A stretch of DNA of 64,000 nucleotides from Kryptolebias marmoratus (taxonomy: Eukaryota > Chordata > Actinopteri > Cyprinodontiformes > Rivulidae): positions 16,026,621 to 16,090,620 of the forward strand of contig NC_051433.1 in the NCBI RefSeq assembly GCF_001649575.2, in the 5' to 3' direction. A program made the translations under genes and the position numbers. The notes below the pieces were generated by a model. It saw only the letters and a program-made list of their open reading frames with translations. It was not told the DNA's origin and searched no databases. Of the stretch, positions 1 to 12,499 are shown piece by piece (the first letter of the stretch is position 1; every line of letters starts with the position of its first letter).

Positions 1-2371
1 GTACTAAAAATACTGATAAATTGTGTCTGTGAGTTTAAGATAATGGCATCATTAGAACAAAACTAAGTTTGTCATTCATACATTCATCATGGGCATGAAT
101 GGGTGGAATGATTAAACAACACAAAACTTTAATTATTTTTACAACTAAGAATTGGGTACACATGTTTGAATATCTTGTGATTTTTTTGTAATCCATACAC
201 AGGGTCACAAATATACAAGCATGCTTAAATATATATATTCACCTTTTTTAATGAGTGGTGCTGAAGGTTCTAGGATGTTTTTTAACTTGACAAGGCCAAA
301 ACCTATTAACTTCTCATTAGTGACCATCGTTGACAGCACACAGTGGAATGACCAATAATGATCTGTCATCCTCAGAGAAAAGGAAACCCTTCAGGATGTT
401 CGGGAACAACACGGGAACCACCGAGGATTAAACCTGACATGAACTGAGAACCACAGTGAAGTGAATCTTACATGAACTGAGGGGGTGCTGACCAAGAAAG
501 AAGCCCCTGCTCCCAAAGCGACGAGCTAAATGTCTTTAGGGCAAAGGTTTAATGGTCACATAAGATGAAGACTTCTTATCATTTGGCCACAATGATAAAA
601 AGTGTGTTTTGAGGTTCAAGCATGGTGGTGGTGGCACCATGCTGTGGTACTGGTGCATGACACAAAGTGGATGGGATACTGAAGGAGGAGGTCTGACTCC
701 AGATTCTTTCATTTCACTTCAGTTGGGTGCTCCAACACCCAAACCCTGTTGGGTTTCGTTAACTTTCTGGAATGGCCTTTCCCAAGCCCTGACCTCAGTC
801 CTTTTTTAAAATTTGTGGATTGTGTTTAAAAGTTGAGTCTGTGCCAGGAAACCAACAAATTTAAATCAACTCTACCAATTCTGCTAAGATGAGTGATTAA
901 ATATCCAGCCTTATTTATACCAGAAGCTTGTTGATGGCTACAAAAAGTGTGGTGGAAGAGCAATTAGCTACATTTAATCAAATATTAGTGGAGGTGTATA
1001 TATATTTATAATTATGTCCCCTGTGTGGTTTCGGGATAGTCTACAATAGGTCGAAAGTTATGCACCCAGTTCTTATTTTTAAAAACCATGGAAGTTATAT
1101 GTTATATAATCATTTAACCATGGCAAAAGAACGATTCAAATAAATCATCTAATATAATTAACATGATATTGGTGGTCATGATGAGTGTATGTAAACCTCT
1201 GAGCACTGTAGGTGATGTTAAATCCTCCTGTAACGAATACAGGGAGCTAATGTACCTGGAAGCTTTGTTGGGACCTTGGCACAAGTTAAAAAAGCTTCAT
1301 AGTGATTCTTACCATCAGGATGACAGGAGGCTAAATTCAGTGAAACGTCAATAACCTGTTTAGTACCTGGAATTTGAGTCAAAGAATAGGAGGAGAGTGT
1401 GTATGCGTGGCACGTAACAGAGAAAAGATTGGGACAGAACCAAGAGGCAAATCATCGTCATCATAAACCACCTTGTTTGTTTATGTGGAAACCTGTTTAA
1501 ATAAATTTTTTAAGGTAGAACAAATTCCAGAAGAGATTGCAAATCTTGGATGGACCTCACATTATGAGCTCTAGTATAAGAAGTCTGCAAAAGTAAATCA
1601 ATAAATGCAGTATTTTCCAAATGTATCACAACTCTTCAGCCCCTGACTACATTCTGTGTGTTTAAAGCAGTAAATGGTTCCAGGTTGTTAGTTAATAAAG
1701 CAGCAAATGACAAAAAAATGCAAGTAAGTAAAATGAATTAAAATCAAAACAAGTTGATCTTCAGATGTTTTATACCTTGTCACAAATGTGTTACCAGCTG
1801 TTTAGTCTGAGTTTTCCTTCGTCTTGAGGCAAACCACACGGCCAAGACAGACCAAGCCTGTATCATTTATTTTCCTGGCATTGTTATCTCTCTCATTATG
1901 CTGTGATAAGGAAGCTTGTTTTGTTGTGATAATGATTTAATTACTTCGTTATCTGGAGATAACAGAAATACTTTCCTTCAGATAAAAGCTTAATCTTTCT
2001 AATTATTTCACCCCAAAACGTTTGTTTTCTTGTGATAGCCAGAAATAGTTTCTAAATCAGAGTAGGCGAAGGGGTTCCCTCTTTGTCAGAGATTAGGGCA
2101 GTCACGCTGATTTGTCAGATGAAGGTAAATCCAGCAGAGTTAATTTTCTGCGACTTGACTTACTGTTGGGTCATCTCGAAGTGACACGACAGCAGTAATA
2201 CTCCACATGATGTGTAAGTAAAGAACCGCTCGTTCTACCATAATGATCTTATGATATCAAGAACACAAAACTCCTCAGTATAGCAGGTTATCTTAAGACA
2301 ACACAAAGCTGATTTCCCCAGGTAAAACTAGCTTGGTTGACTCAAGAAAGCAGAAAAGTCAAGTCACAATC

Positions 2372-2431
2372 TGAAGCACTTTGGACCGCCTTGTTGCTGA
2401 AAAGTGCGATATAAATAAATTTGACTCGACT
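2372..2431 (+). repeat. Retroelement 3'-tail-like repeat
   Basis: The stretch reads GAAGCACTTTGG, then GAAAAGTGCGATATAAATAA. This is the 'GCGCTTTGG...GAAAAGCGCTATATAAATA' tail shared by many teleost SINE and LINE families, slightly decayed. No SINE head or LINE ORF is visible next to it. The family assignment rests on memory of this common tail. Confidence 0.5.
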
Positions 2432-5400
2432 TAAGAAAATCACACCAAAGTGAATTATTGCAGACACGGCCCTTTTTGGCTTCTCTGCTTCTGTAAGAAA
2501 CAAACGCTGAGATGACTTGAACTGGACTGTGTGTGTTGGGCTTTGAATCGGACAGATTTGTAATTGGACTGAAATGGACATGCTAACTTTTTTGTCCAGC
2601 TACTGAAATGAAACTGGTCCCTTTGAATCCCTTAAAAGCAGTTTGGAGACGGTTCATCCGAGCAGGTGGAAAAATACTGCAGGTGGAAAGAAACACAGCG
2701 TTTCATCTGCGGCCTTAGCTGGCCAGACGATGTCATGTTCAACAACTGATTGAATCAAGGGCTGCCCAGACAAATTACATGTTTCTTGGGGTTAAAAATC
2801 CTGACTCACAGATGCAGAGATAACGGGAGGCGGACCTTTCATAACCTTTGACATATTGCCGGAAGGGAAATGAGAAGAACTGTTGTGTTATCAAGATTTT
2901 GAACTATTACTCTAAATGAAACCAGGTAGTTAAAACGCTTCACTAACCTCGGTGATGAGTCTCTTCATCCCCCAGTCTCATTCTTCTCACCGGGACCGTT
3001 TTTGCTCACAACTAAACACTCAGGATTTAACTGTTTTCTGTCACATTCTGATAAAGCTGCACCAGGTGTGTCAGGACTCCAACATACACCTTATTCCACC
3101 ATCCTTCCTCTAAAAATGAAGTTTGTTGCTCCTTAACATTAAAATAACTTCTGTAAGCACATGTGTGTGACCATGAAACTGATGAAAAGCATAAAATGTG
3201 ACCAAGAACATGAACCAGCAGATATGACTATTTCACAAACAGCTGTTTTTGGTCATGTGACTAACACACACAAAAAGCATAATGGTGTCTATTTGACAAA
3301 AACGGCAAATAAAGCACTGCTGCAGCAGGAAATGTGCCGGGGTGGACCCAGCACCCCTGGATTCGTTCTGAAACACCTGCCTATTGAGGAAAACCTGACA
3401 AACTGGAATATGTGAGCATAATTGTGCAGCTATATGTGTATGAAGACACTTTTCTCTTGACATGCAGGCATGCAAACTGCAGACATGAACTTTAACACAC
3501 TAATCTGACACTACAGCCCTTCTGGGCACAGGACCAGTACAGTATGGGAAATACCTCTGAAGCTGACACCCCACCACACCCTAAAGCTCGATGGCCACAC
3601 CAACACACAAAGAAGACATTCTTTATACAAGATTTATTATGTTTTTGGTGATTTCTCATACAGATGAAGAGTAATTAAAATGTCTGGTCTTCTTCTGCAG
3701 TTGTAAATGATCACTTATCTTGAGCACCATTACAATCAAACGCAAATATGATCCAGGGGTTTGTTTTTACCATCGCCTTCCCTCAGTCAGTCCTGCCTGC
3801 AGCTCCTCGTTGTTCACTTGTGCCTCATTTGCTAATAAGTCCAGCTCCAGTCACTTTGTCATCAATCCTCACAGTTCATTTGTACACCCAGCTTTATTCT
3901 TTACTGTTTGTTCTCTATTGGTCCCTTGTCCTTCAGTTTCTTAGTTTGTTCCAATTATCCCTTCTAACCACAACACCATGACAGCAAAAGCAAGCTTTTG
4001 ACAGAAAACTTTGCTTTCTTAAGTCAAATATTTTGACAGTGATTCTGACGTTGTTTCAAGGTTACAGTTGGTCAACTTGAGCTCCTTGTCTCAGTCTTAT
4101 GTTTGATTTGTTTGCGAGTGTGCTGTTGTGTAAAACCGCGACTCATCTAGGCCTCGGTGAGCTTGTTTTAAAAGTTGTTTGTGTCCTCAAAAACTTTCAG
4201 AGGTCACTGATTATCTCCTATTCCTCAAGATAACTCTGCATGCATAGTTAGCATTATTTAGGTTCAACTTGGCATATCTCGGGCCCTTGTGGTCATCTGA
4301 TTTCTGACACAGCAGGTGTGATTCACGGCGCACGTTTTTGCACGTTGCACGTTCTTCCTCCATAACTCAATTTGGCTGCGGCTTCTGGAGCGGCCTCACG
4401 TGTTGCAGGTCAGTCTCTGCAAACACCGAGGTCAGAAGGGCAAGGATTGTAGCTGTGCTTGAAAAAGGTCTCCCTGCTTTTCCTGGAAGCCACGCTCAAT
4501 ACAACGAGAACAGCAGTCGAATGAAAGCATCAATTTCATTTCTGTCAATGTCAGAGTCTGTAATCACCAGCTGTGCTGTTTCATTATCTTCTTGCTGTTA
4601 TCAGTGTTGCTCATATTTCAGTTTTCTAGCAGCTGTAACCTGTTACAGATAATAAAAAAACAGCTGATTAAATCCTTCTCCGGCACCTGATTAAAAAAAA
4701 AACATCACATTATATTTTTTTGGCAGCGAACTGCTGAAACATGAAATTGTTCCGAATGTTTCTCTAAAGCTCAACAGGATTTCAAATCTAGGGGCAACAA
4801 ACCCTCAATAATCTAAAGGTTGTGAATCAAGTCCTGACATTGAACCTTTCAGGAGGTTTGTTGGACATGTGGTGATCTGGGGGGGTTAAAACATTTATGT
4901 TTTCTTTTGACAGAGTCAGTCAGCACCAGGCAGAGGCCCATACACATGAAAGTTACAGTGGTCTGTTGGGCTTATTTTAAGATATTAATCCATTTATCGT
5001 CCTCCATCAGGCAGCACAGTTTATACATGTTTCTTCAGGATTGCAGTAATATTATATATACATATTATATGGTCGGGTATAAATAGTTTAAAGCAGGATC
5101 ATTCAACAGTAAATTTTACATATCAGACTGATTCTACAAAAAACATCAAAGAACTAGAATATAAAACCTAACAAAATGCTCTTTTTCTTGTGGCTTCTTA
5201 GCAGGACAGCAAATTTATGAGCAGATGCTGTGACCACAAGCTCATATATTACACTGAAAAAGAAACATGGATGTATATTTCTTCCTTTTTTAGTATTGTA
5301 AAAATGCTCACCCAGGTACCTGTTCTGCAGAATTGTGCATCTGTTCTTAAATCCAATGCTTTTTACAGTCATTTGTGTGAACTTATTTTTAATTATCAGC

Positions 5401-6255
5401 TGTTTCAGAGATCCAGACTTTTACACAACTTATTAATTCAACTTTGATCAGCTTTCTGTCTGTATTTAACCATCTGTTAGTGCAGAAAGCATATTTAGTC
5501 TTGACCCAAGACAGACATATTATGCCTCTTTTCGAACACTTATTAACTGCCCACATCTCCACTTGTGTGTTTCTCACGTGCGATCGATCAAATGTTGACT
5601 TTATATGGGTCCATACAATACATTGACTTTCTCATTTCCTGAAGTCTTAATAAAAATGGCTCTGACAGGATTCAGTTTAAAAACAAGAGAATTACAGAAC
5701 AGATTATTATACGATTTGTCTTTTGAGCTGTCTTCTTTACAGCTGATTGACATTTTCTCTCGTTTTGGAGATGGTTGTATACATCTTCTAACTACTAAAG
5801 CTTACTTTTAGCGTCTGGTGTGAATCTGTACAGGTCATTCTTTTCAGACTTAAAGAGCAATTCTGGAGTTGGTAATTACCTGTTCTTTCAATTACATCAA
5901 AATTTAAAAAAAAAAACTCAGATTTTTTCCACTTTATGTAAACATTCAGATTTTGTTGTTGTTGTTTTTTTTTGTGAATCCTTTGCGTCCACTGCCCCCA
6001 CAAAATACTGTGAAATACAGTTAGCTGTAAAGTCAGTGCTGAGACACGGTGCAGTCAACCCACATTACAGATGGGACCTTCGACCCCCGATTATTTCGGC
6101 GAGTCTTCGCATTCCTGACTTTGACAGTCAGCACTCTGTGTGTTTCTCTGAAAGTGTGTGGAGGGATTTAAGATTTCTAGTGAAAGCATGCGATGCGCCG
6201 GATCAAATCTCAAAGCAGATTCGGACTCCGCAGCCCCCCTGGTAGCTTCACAGTC

Positions 6256-6257
<2 letters not shown>

Positions 6258-6286
<29 letters not shown>
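6258..6286. repeat. (CA)n microsatellite
   Basis: About 14 uninterrupted CA dinucleotides. It makes spurious His/Thr-rich frames on the plus strand and a Cys/Val-rich frame on the minus strand, which are not genes. Confidence 0.95.
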
Positions 6287-6289
<3 letters not shown>

Positions 6290-7379
6290 TCCTTTGGAGA
6301 AGCTCCAGAACAAATGGAAATCAGGAGATTTTCTTTCTCTCCGGCAAGTCCGCAGAAGAATGGGTCAAGCTGGGTTAACAAAGCACACGCAGCTCTGAAG
6401 GCCCAACACTCTTTGTAATTCAGCTGGTTTTAGCGTTGGATTTATACTTTTAGGCTTTAACATAATTTCACTGCCTGCTTAGAGTTTAAAGCTACTCATT
6501 GCACTCTCACGGCGATGGTTAATGTGCCCCCGAATTAAAAATTTATAAGCAAAATTTGCGAACAGCTGCCATCTACCACGTTCCACTTGTTTTCCTCCAG
6601 GAGCAGCCGAAGTGACTGAAAGTAGGTCAGCCATGGTGACGTCCATGGAAGAATTTTAATGTACCATTGCGTATTCACGCTCAGATTTGTTGAGTAAACT
6701 AAGCAGGTATAAAGATGGGCTAGGCTGAAACAGTCATCTTACTGGTCTGACAGAAATTTCACAAAAGCTGTGTGTTTGAATGCAAATCTCTGTCTTCATG
6801 GCGTTCCACTGCCCTGCTTGATCCCTGATATTATTTCTTAACAGCTGTCGTTCTTTTTCCTTTCCTCTGGCAGCAGATTCACTCGAATATTTGCACCTAA
6901 ACATCTTCTTCAAGAGTCTATATTTGTCCAATTTTGTCACGTTTGTTTACCCCACAGACTACAGCCAGCCTAATGTAGGTCAATCACGTGACTCAAGCTT
7001 CCGTGTGTTTTTCAGCAAATTCAGCCGAGCGCTTTGTTTACACTGAGTGCGTACCCACATTTCGGAACTGCATATCAATATACCTGGAAAATAAATAAAG
7101 TGAATAATTTAGCAACTGGATCCTATTCTGTAGCTGAAGATGTTCGCAGATCAGAAGCTTTGCACGAGATGCTCCATTGTGCAGCTAGATTCACATGTAG
7201 ATTAATCTCTCTCCCCTCCCAGTGGAGAGTCGTTACAGGCTCTTTGTTTGTCTGGCTCACAAGGGAGATGCTTTTGGACACATGTGTGAAGGTGTGACTT
7301 ACAGTGAAACTGACTGGATATCTCTATTGTAAGGTTAGAAAGCTGAAATCTGAGACCTCCTTTTGTTGTTTTTTCTCAT

Positions 7380-8030
7380 TTGACATAAATGTCCTCCTTC
7401 ACCTCCCTCTCAAACTATCTGTCTTCTCGGTCCAAAATATGGTGAACCTTTTTGTCCTCAAATAAGTGTGCTTTATCCTTGAGGTGTAGATGAGCAGCTG
7501 AGTCCTGTCCTGAAGAGCTGCTCTCCTGTGTTGCATCTGTGGAGAGGCTGTTTGGTTTCTCCAATATGGAGGTCTGGACTGCAGACACCACCCCGCTCAG
7601 TTTGTGTCCTCGGGGTGGACCAGCCTCTGTTTAAGTGTCCTGTTTGGGTTTGAAATGTGCGAGGATGTTGCATTTTGGAAAAAATCCTTCTGAGCTTCTC
7701 AGCTACTCCTGCAACATAAAGGGATGACAACGTTTTTGCGTCTGCTCTTCTCCCTGTTCTGTTCAGCGGCGTGTTTCTTATAAGATTTCCTCGCTGACTT
7801 GACAAAATCCCAGTCAGGATATCCAGATGTTTGGAGAGCTTTTTTTTTCTGTGCAGTTTCTGTTCCCTTCCCCACTGTCCTCGTGGGAGACGTGTTCAGC
7901 CCGACGGCGTGGACTGTTCGGTGCACATGGAAAGAGCGGTTTACAGGAAATCAGACCCCACACAGATCAGTACCTTCTGTTTGACAACCTTATTGTCATC
8001 AGAGCTCTGCAGACCCAGAACAAGGACAAA
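7380..8030 (-). mobile_element. Degenerate Penelope-like retroelement fragment, internally inverted
   Basis: Minus-strand translation carries pieces typical of fish Penelope-like elements (Poseidon/Neptune type). In order they are a linker with SGYPDWDFVK (about 7830-7800), then VAGVAEKLRRIFSK (about 7720-7675), then the GIY-YIG endonuclease motif LHIGETKQPLHR (about 7571-7536), then HLHLKDKAHLFED and EREVKEDIYV (about 7490-7380). These lie in different frames, and a stop codon falls between DREDR and FEREV, so the copy is dead. A short reverse-transcriptase-end motif, HTDQYLLFD, lies at about 7960-7990 on the opposite strand, so the copy is inverted near 7.9 kb. Only the 3' part of an element remains. 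Identification is from recalled family motifs. Confidence 0.72.
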
Positions 8031-8370
8031 ACTTACAATGGCGCTTCTTTTTTTTATTTGCCATGTCCTGGATGACTGAGAATCTCCACCAAACTGCATC
8101 ATCTGGCATAGCTCAGATTAATTTCATAGCTTGTAATGAGCAGCTCTGATATGGTTTGTCTGATTTTAGTCTTTGCAGGAGAACTGAATTAACAGTGACC
8201 TTGGAGGGGGAGCGGGGGGGATCACCCGAAGAGAGTCGATTTACAGGAATATTGGCGATCAGAGCGCCCCTCCTCCCCCCAGCCCCCCAGCGACAAGCAG
8301 AAAGCCGTGCATTATTTATCCAAGTCCTTCCACGTGCGCGTCTTTCTGGGCTGGTCCCAGATCAGGGCTG

Positions 8371-8579
8371 TGATTGGACACACCTTCCACCCCGGGCTTC
8401 AAGCTCCATGTAGCTCGGTCCAGGAGGGGCGGGGCCTGAGCGGCAGCAGCCACCTTCACACCCAGTGATTGGTCCAAAAATGTAAGAAGGAAAAAAAAAA
8501 GAAAAAAAAAAAGAAAGGGACAATTTACAGCTTTTGTCCCCCCCCCCTCCCGCGTGGCTCAGCGTGCGCGTTATAAATA
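8371..8579 (+). promoter_or_regulatory. CYP27B1 core promoter
   Basis: Inverted CCAAT boxes (GATTGG) lie at about 8372-8377 and 8467-8472. A GC box, GGGGCGGGGCC, lies at 8426-8436, and a good TATA box, TATAAATA, at 8572-8579. Polypurine A/G tracts separate the last CCAAT box from the TATA box. A TATA box here predicts transcription starting near 8600-8608, which bears on which ATG can be used. Confidence 0.75.
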
Positions 8580-8647
8580 CAGCCTGCTGGGGGCAAACAA
8601 AGATGAGTCCTGACGTCCGACGCAGCTCGCGGCTCTTAATCAGGAGG

Positions 8648-11600
8648 ATGTCGCAGCAGGCTCTGAGAGTGTCCGTCCGCAACTCCTTCCCCCTGCTCAG
8701 GTGGATGGAGAGGTGGTCCGGGGGCTCCGCTTCACCACCGGCCCAGGCACAGGCGGAGGCGGAGGTCCGGACCCTGGACCACATGCCCGGACCGGGGGTC
8801 GCCAGCTTCGCCTGGGACCTGTTCGCCAAGAAGGGTCTGTCACGTCTGCACGAGCTACAGGTGAGGAAGAGGAGCTGCAGAGCTGCTTCCACTAGTTTCC
8901 ATTCAGATCGGAGTCAAAGTTTCTTGGTCTTGATTTTTTTTGTCCACCAGGGAATTGGTTCATTCCTAAAATGCATGCTCAGGTGGAACAAAAATACACC
9001 AAAATAGAAAAATCTTTGTGTGCAAATAATGCAACCAGCATCTGTCATCATTGAATTCTTACTTTAAACTATGACTCTTGTTGTTCATTGAAATCTTTAC
9101 TTCAAACTGTGACTCTTGTTGTTAGATTTTTTTCCCCACAAAATAAAAAACCCCAGGATTTTCTGTTCTGCTTTAATCTGAAGGAGACTGGTGCATTCTC
9201 AGATGATGCCAGTCATTTTATAGCCTGCAGGGTTTTCTTTTTTTTAAATAAAAAAAACATCAATTTGTCTTCTGTCCCAGATGGCAGGACTCCGTCGATA
9301 TGGCCCCATGTGGAAGGCGAGTTTTGGCCCCATCCTGACGGTTCACGTGGCCAAGCCGGAGCTCATCGAGCAGGTCCTCAGGCAGGAGGGCCAGCACCCC
9401 ATGCGCTCCAATCTGTCCTCCTGGAAGGACTACAGGAAGCTCCGGGGACACCACTGCGGACTCCTGACGTCGTGAGTACTGAATTAATTTATTTTTTTGA
9501 CCGTCCTTTGCTCCTGTGGGAGTTGGAAAGGCAAAAAAACTGTGTTTTAAAAGTTGCGTTTGGCGCCCACGGTCACACGTCCCTGTTGATTTCCTCCTCA
9601 GTGAGGGCGAGGAGTGGCAGGAGGTGAGAAGCCTCCTGGGGAAGCACATGCTGCGACCGAAGGCAGTGGAAGTTTACGATAAGACCCTGAACAGTGTCGT
9701 CGATGACCTCATCGCCAAACTTCGCCACCGCCGAAGCTCCCAAGGCCTCGTCACCGACATCGCCAGCGACTTCTATCGCTTCGGCCTCGAAGGTAAGAGC
9801 TCGCATGACTGCAGGTTATTCTGCACCATGTAGACGTGGGGGGATTTATAGGAGAACTGTAGATGATCGTTGACTTGGTGACCCTGCATGTCTGTCAAAT
9901 CCAGAACTGATCTCCTGACTGCATCCTCAGAAAGTTGGTGTTTTTAATTTAACCACAAGAAGTTGGGTTTATGAGCTTTTCGGTGACAATTTCAGCCCGT
10001 TAAACCCGCCTCACTGTGCCTGTATCTTCTGCGTCACCTTCTTGTCTTCCTGTTTCCCTGACTGTGAGTTTGGTTTCCAACAGGCATCTCCTCGGTGCTG
10101 TTTGAGTCCAGAATCGGCTGCTTGGATCCGGTTGTCCCCAAAGAGACGGAGCGTTTCATCCAGTCCATCAACACCATGTTCGTGATGACCCTGATCACCA
10201 TGGCGCTGCCAAGCTGGCTGTACCAGCTGTGCCCCAAACCCTGGAACGACTTCTATCGGTCCTGGGACTACATGTTTGATTTCGGTACGTATGGCTGACT
10301 CTAAATGTTGCATCCATACAAAAAAGAAACGTATGCATCTTGGTTGTCAGAGAGCAAGATTACCAGAATTAATCAAGCTTCAGAGAATTAACAGATTCTA
10401 GAGGATCTTCCAAAGAAGGATAGACTAAAGCACCAACATGGACTCTAAAGCGAGGATGTTTCCCCTCCTCACTTCGTATTGGCTGTTGGAGGGGGGGGGT
10501 TCACTCGGCTCTGTGGTGTCTTACACAGATCTGAGACCTCAAACGTTTAAAATAATCACCTTAAAATCAGGAAGCGGGAGATTAAAGTCTTTAACCCTCA
10601 CGCACTACGAGATAATCTGCCCCGATATTAAGTCCAGGGAATGCATAGCTGCTTCATCTGATGTTAAAATTTATAGAATATTAGAGGTTAAGACTCGCTG
10701 TAAGAGTGTCTGGTTGGGTGAATCTGCAGCGCTGTTCTCACGGCTGGTCCTGATTTTTGTTCTGCGTGCAGCAAAGAGTCACATCGACCAGCGGATGGCA
10801 GCCGACGCCAAGAAGGTCGCCAGAGGTGAGTCGGTGGAGGGGCATTACCTCACCTACTTCCTGTCGCAGACGAATTTGCCCATGAAGACCGTCTATAGCA
10901 ACATCACGGAGCTGCTCCTCGCCGGAGTCGACACGGTAAGATCCAGTCCTTCCCCCTCCGGAGTTCAGCTTTCGATCCGAGCGGAGGGTTTAAACTCCTC
11001 TCTCCTCGTTGGCGTTTTCAGATTTCCAGCACCCTGTCCTGGACGTTGTACGAGCTGTCCCGTCACCCAGAGGTCCAGGCTGAGATCAGGAAGGAGGTGC
11101 TGACGGTGCTGGGAGGTCGTAGGATCCCCGAGGCCACAGAAGTGGCCAACATGCGCCTCCTGAAGGCTGCAGTCAAAGAAGTGCTCAGGTGAGTCTCACA
11201 AAGTGCTCTGCTGTTCGAGAACATGAATCTCCGAAACTGAACGTTTGACTTGATCCGACTTCTCTGTTGTCCAGGTTGTACCCGGTCATCCCTGCCAACG
11301 CAAGGGTCGTCCCAGAAAAGGACATTCAGGTCGGAGGCTACATCATTCCTAAAAATGTGAGTAATCCTTAAACGTGCACCTGAGGTTCCCCTTCATCTGC
11401 ATTTAGCACACACGCTGATTGTGACCCCGCCCTCTGCCCCTCATCCTTCCAGACTTTGATTACCTTGTGCCATTTTGCGACGTCACGGGACCCTTCGGTG
11501 TTTCCGAATCCGAACGACTTCCATCCCTACCGCTGGTTCAGCAAGGACCAAACCCATCACCCGTACGCCTCGGTTCCCTTCGGCGTGGGAAAGCGCAGCT

Positions 11601-12058
11601 GCATAGGTCGCCGGATCGCGGAGCTGGAGCTCTACCTCGCTCTGTCTCGGGTACGTTAGCTGGACCTGTACATGTATTTGAAACCGGGCGTGTTTTTTAT
11701 TCAGCCTTCTGCTTGTTAAATTACTCACAGAATAAACGTTCACTGACTGCATAAAGTTTAACAAATTATCTGTCAGCAAAGCACAAATGAGTTGTACAAC
11801 TTTTTTATTTTCATTTTAGTGGTGTAACAGCAGAAATAACTTTAGAAATCCACTTCCTGTTGGGTTATGTAGTCATATTTTATGTTATTTTTTTAATGGT
11901 CTCTGATCCTAATCTTAATTTTGTTTCTGGTCTCCCCTTTTTAGATCCTGACTGAGTTTGACGTGCAGCCGGACCCCAAGGGAGTTTCTGTGAAGCCCAT
12001 GACCCGAACCCTTCTGGTTCCTAAAAATGTCATCAACCTCCAGTTTATCGAACGATGA
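8648..12058 (+). CDS. cyp27b1: 25-hydroxyvitamin D 1-alpha-hydroxylase, cytochrome P450 27B1
   Basis: Inner-mitochondrial P450 that makes hormonally active 1,25-dihydroxyvitamin D using adrenodoxin. Nine exons: 8648-8860, 9281-9471, 9602-9792, 10084-10284, 10772-10935, 11022-11188, 11275-11356, 11453-11650, 11945-12058. All are GT-AG, giving 506 residues (human protein 508). The Arg-rich N-terminus suits a mitochondrial presequence. Helix-I LLLAGVDT ends at residue 320, ExxR is Glu373-Arg376, and the heme loop [10 protein letters not shown] has ligand Cys453. [21 protein letters not shown] and the C-terminus NLQFIER resemble human CYP27B1 more than CYP27C1 or CYP27A1. An in-frame ATG at 8603 would add 15 residues but sits at the predicted transcription start, so 8648 is preferred. 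Being next to other human 12q13-q14 orthologues also supports 27B1. Confidence 0.88.
9049..9123 (+). repeat. Two-copy ~37-bp tandem duplication in CYP27B1 intron 1
   Basis: Two adjacent copies, 9049-9085 and 9086-9123. Each runs from CATTGAA to TGACTCTTGTTGTT and they differ at a few positions. The duplication lies in an intron with no visible coding effect. Confidence 0.8.
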
Positions 12059-12490
12059 CCTGCAGCCCTCTCCGGATTTCGTCACTTTCACATGCAAGTC
12101 GTCGTCCCCGCCCCTTCCATCCTCCCCGCCGCCCCCCTTCCAACTTTTCCTGGGAAGTGGAAAGAGCTGGCAGGCATCGTTATCAGGGGAATCATGAGGC
12201 AGGCCTCCAGCCTTTGACCCAGAAAGCCTGCCTAACCTGCAGCCCAGGGAGCGCAGGCAGGGCCGACGGGAAACAAGGAAAGAGGCTCGTGGACTAGTTT
12301 TGTTTTTCTGGGCGAGTTGTGACTGAACTCATGCTGTGGGCGGCTTTTTTTTTTTTTTTTTTTGACAGCGCCGGAGCTGCTGTGCAACCTCTAATGAACA
12401 GCTTGATACAAGAGGAATTTTCAGACCAGTTTTTTTTTTTTTTTTTTCCCTCTCCCAAGATCATCAAACAAGTGATCGTCTTACTTCTCA

Positions 12491-12496
12491 AATAAA
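12491..12496 (+). terminator. CYP27B1 polyadenylation signal (proximal)
   Basis: AATAAA about 430 nt after the stop codon. A second AATAAA at 13007-13012 could serve a longer 3' UTR. The sequence alone does not show which is used. Confidence 0.5.
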
Positions 12497-12499
12497 ACC

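Larger units (their letters stand above)
1..7370. other. Non-coding flank upstream of CYP27B1
   Basis: AT-rich sequence. Open frames of 60-140 codons occur on both strands, but none has a recognisable domain, plausible splice partners or family resemblance, so no gene is called. It contains a retroelement-tail-like stretch near 2.4 kb and a CA microsatellite near 6.26 kb, described separately. Nothing else recognisable was seen. Confidence 0.6.

Noticed and set aside
4338..4652. 104-codon plus-strand open frame
   Set aside because: No family resemblance, biased Ser/Cys content, no splice-site context or promoter; looks like chance.
5820..6381. Overlapping open frames of 141 and 96 codons around 6 kb
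   Set aside because: Partly encoded by the CA microsatellite and overlapping on opposite strands; no recognisable domain.
8362..8892. 176-codon minus-strand frame over the CYP27B1 promoter and exon 1
   Set aside because: Antisense shadow of a GC-rich coding exon and promoter purine tracts.
8648..12058. Assigning the P450 as CYP27C1 or CYP27A1
   Set aside because: Exon-encoded blocks such as [40 protein letters not shown] and NLQFIER fit CYP27B1 better, and the neighbours are human 12q13-q14 genes, not 2q ones.
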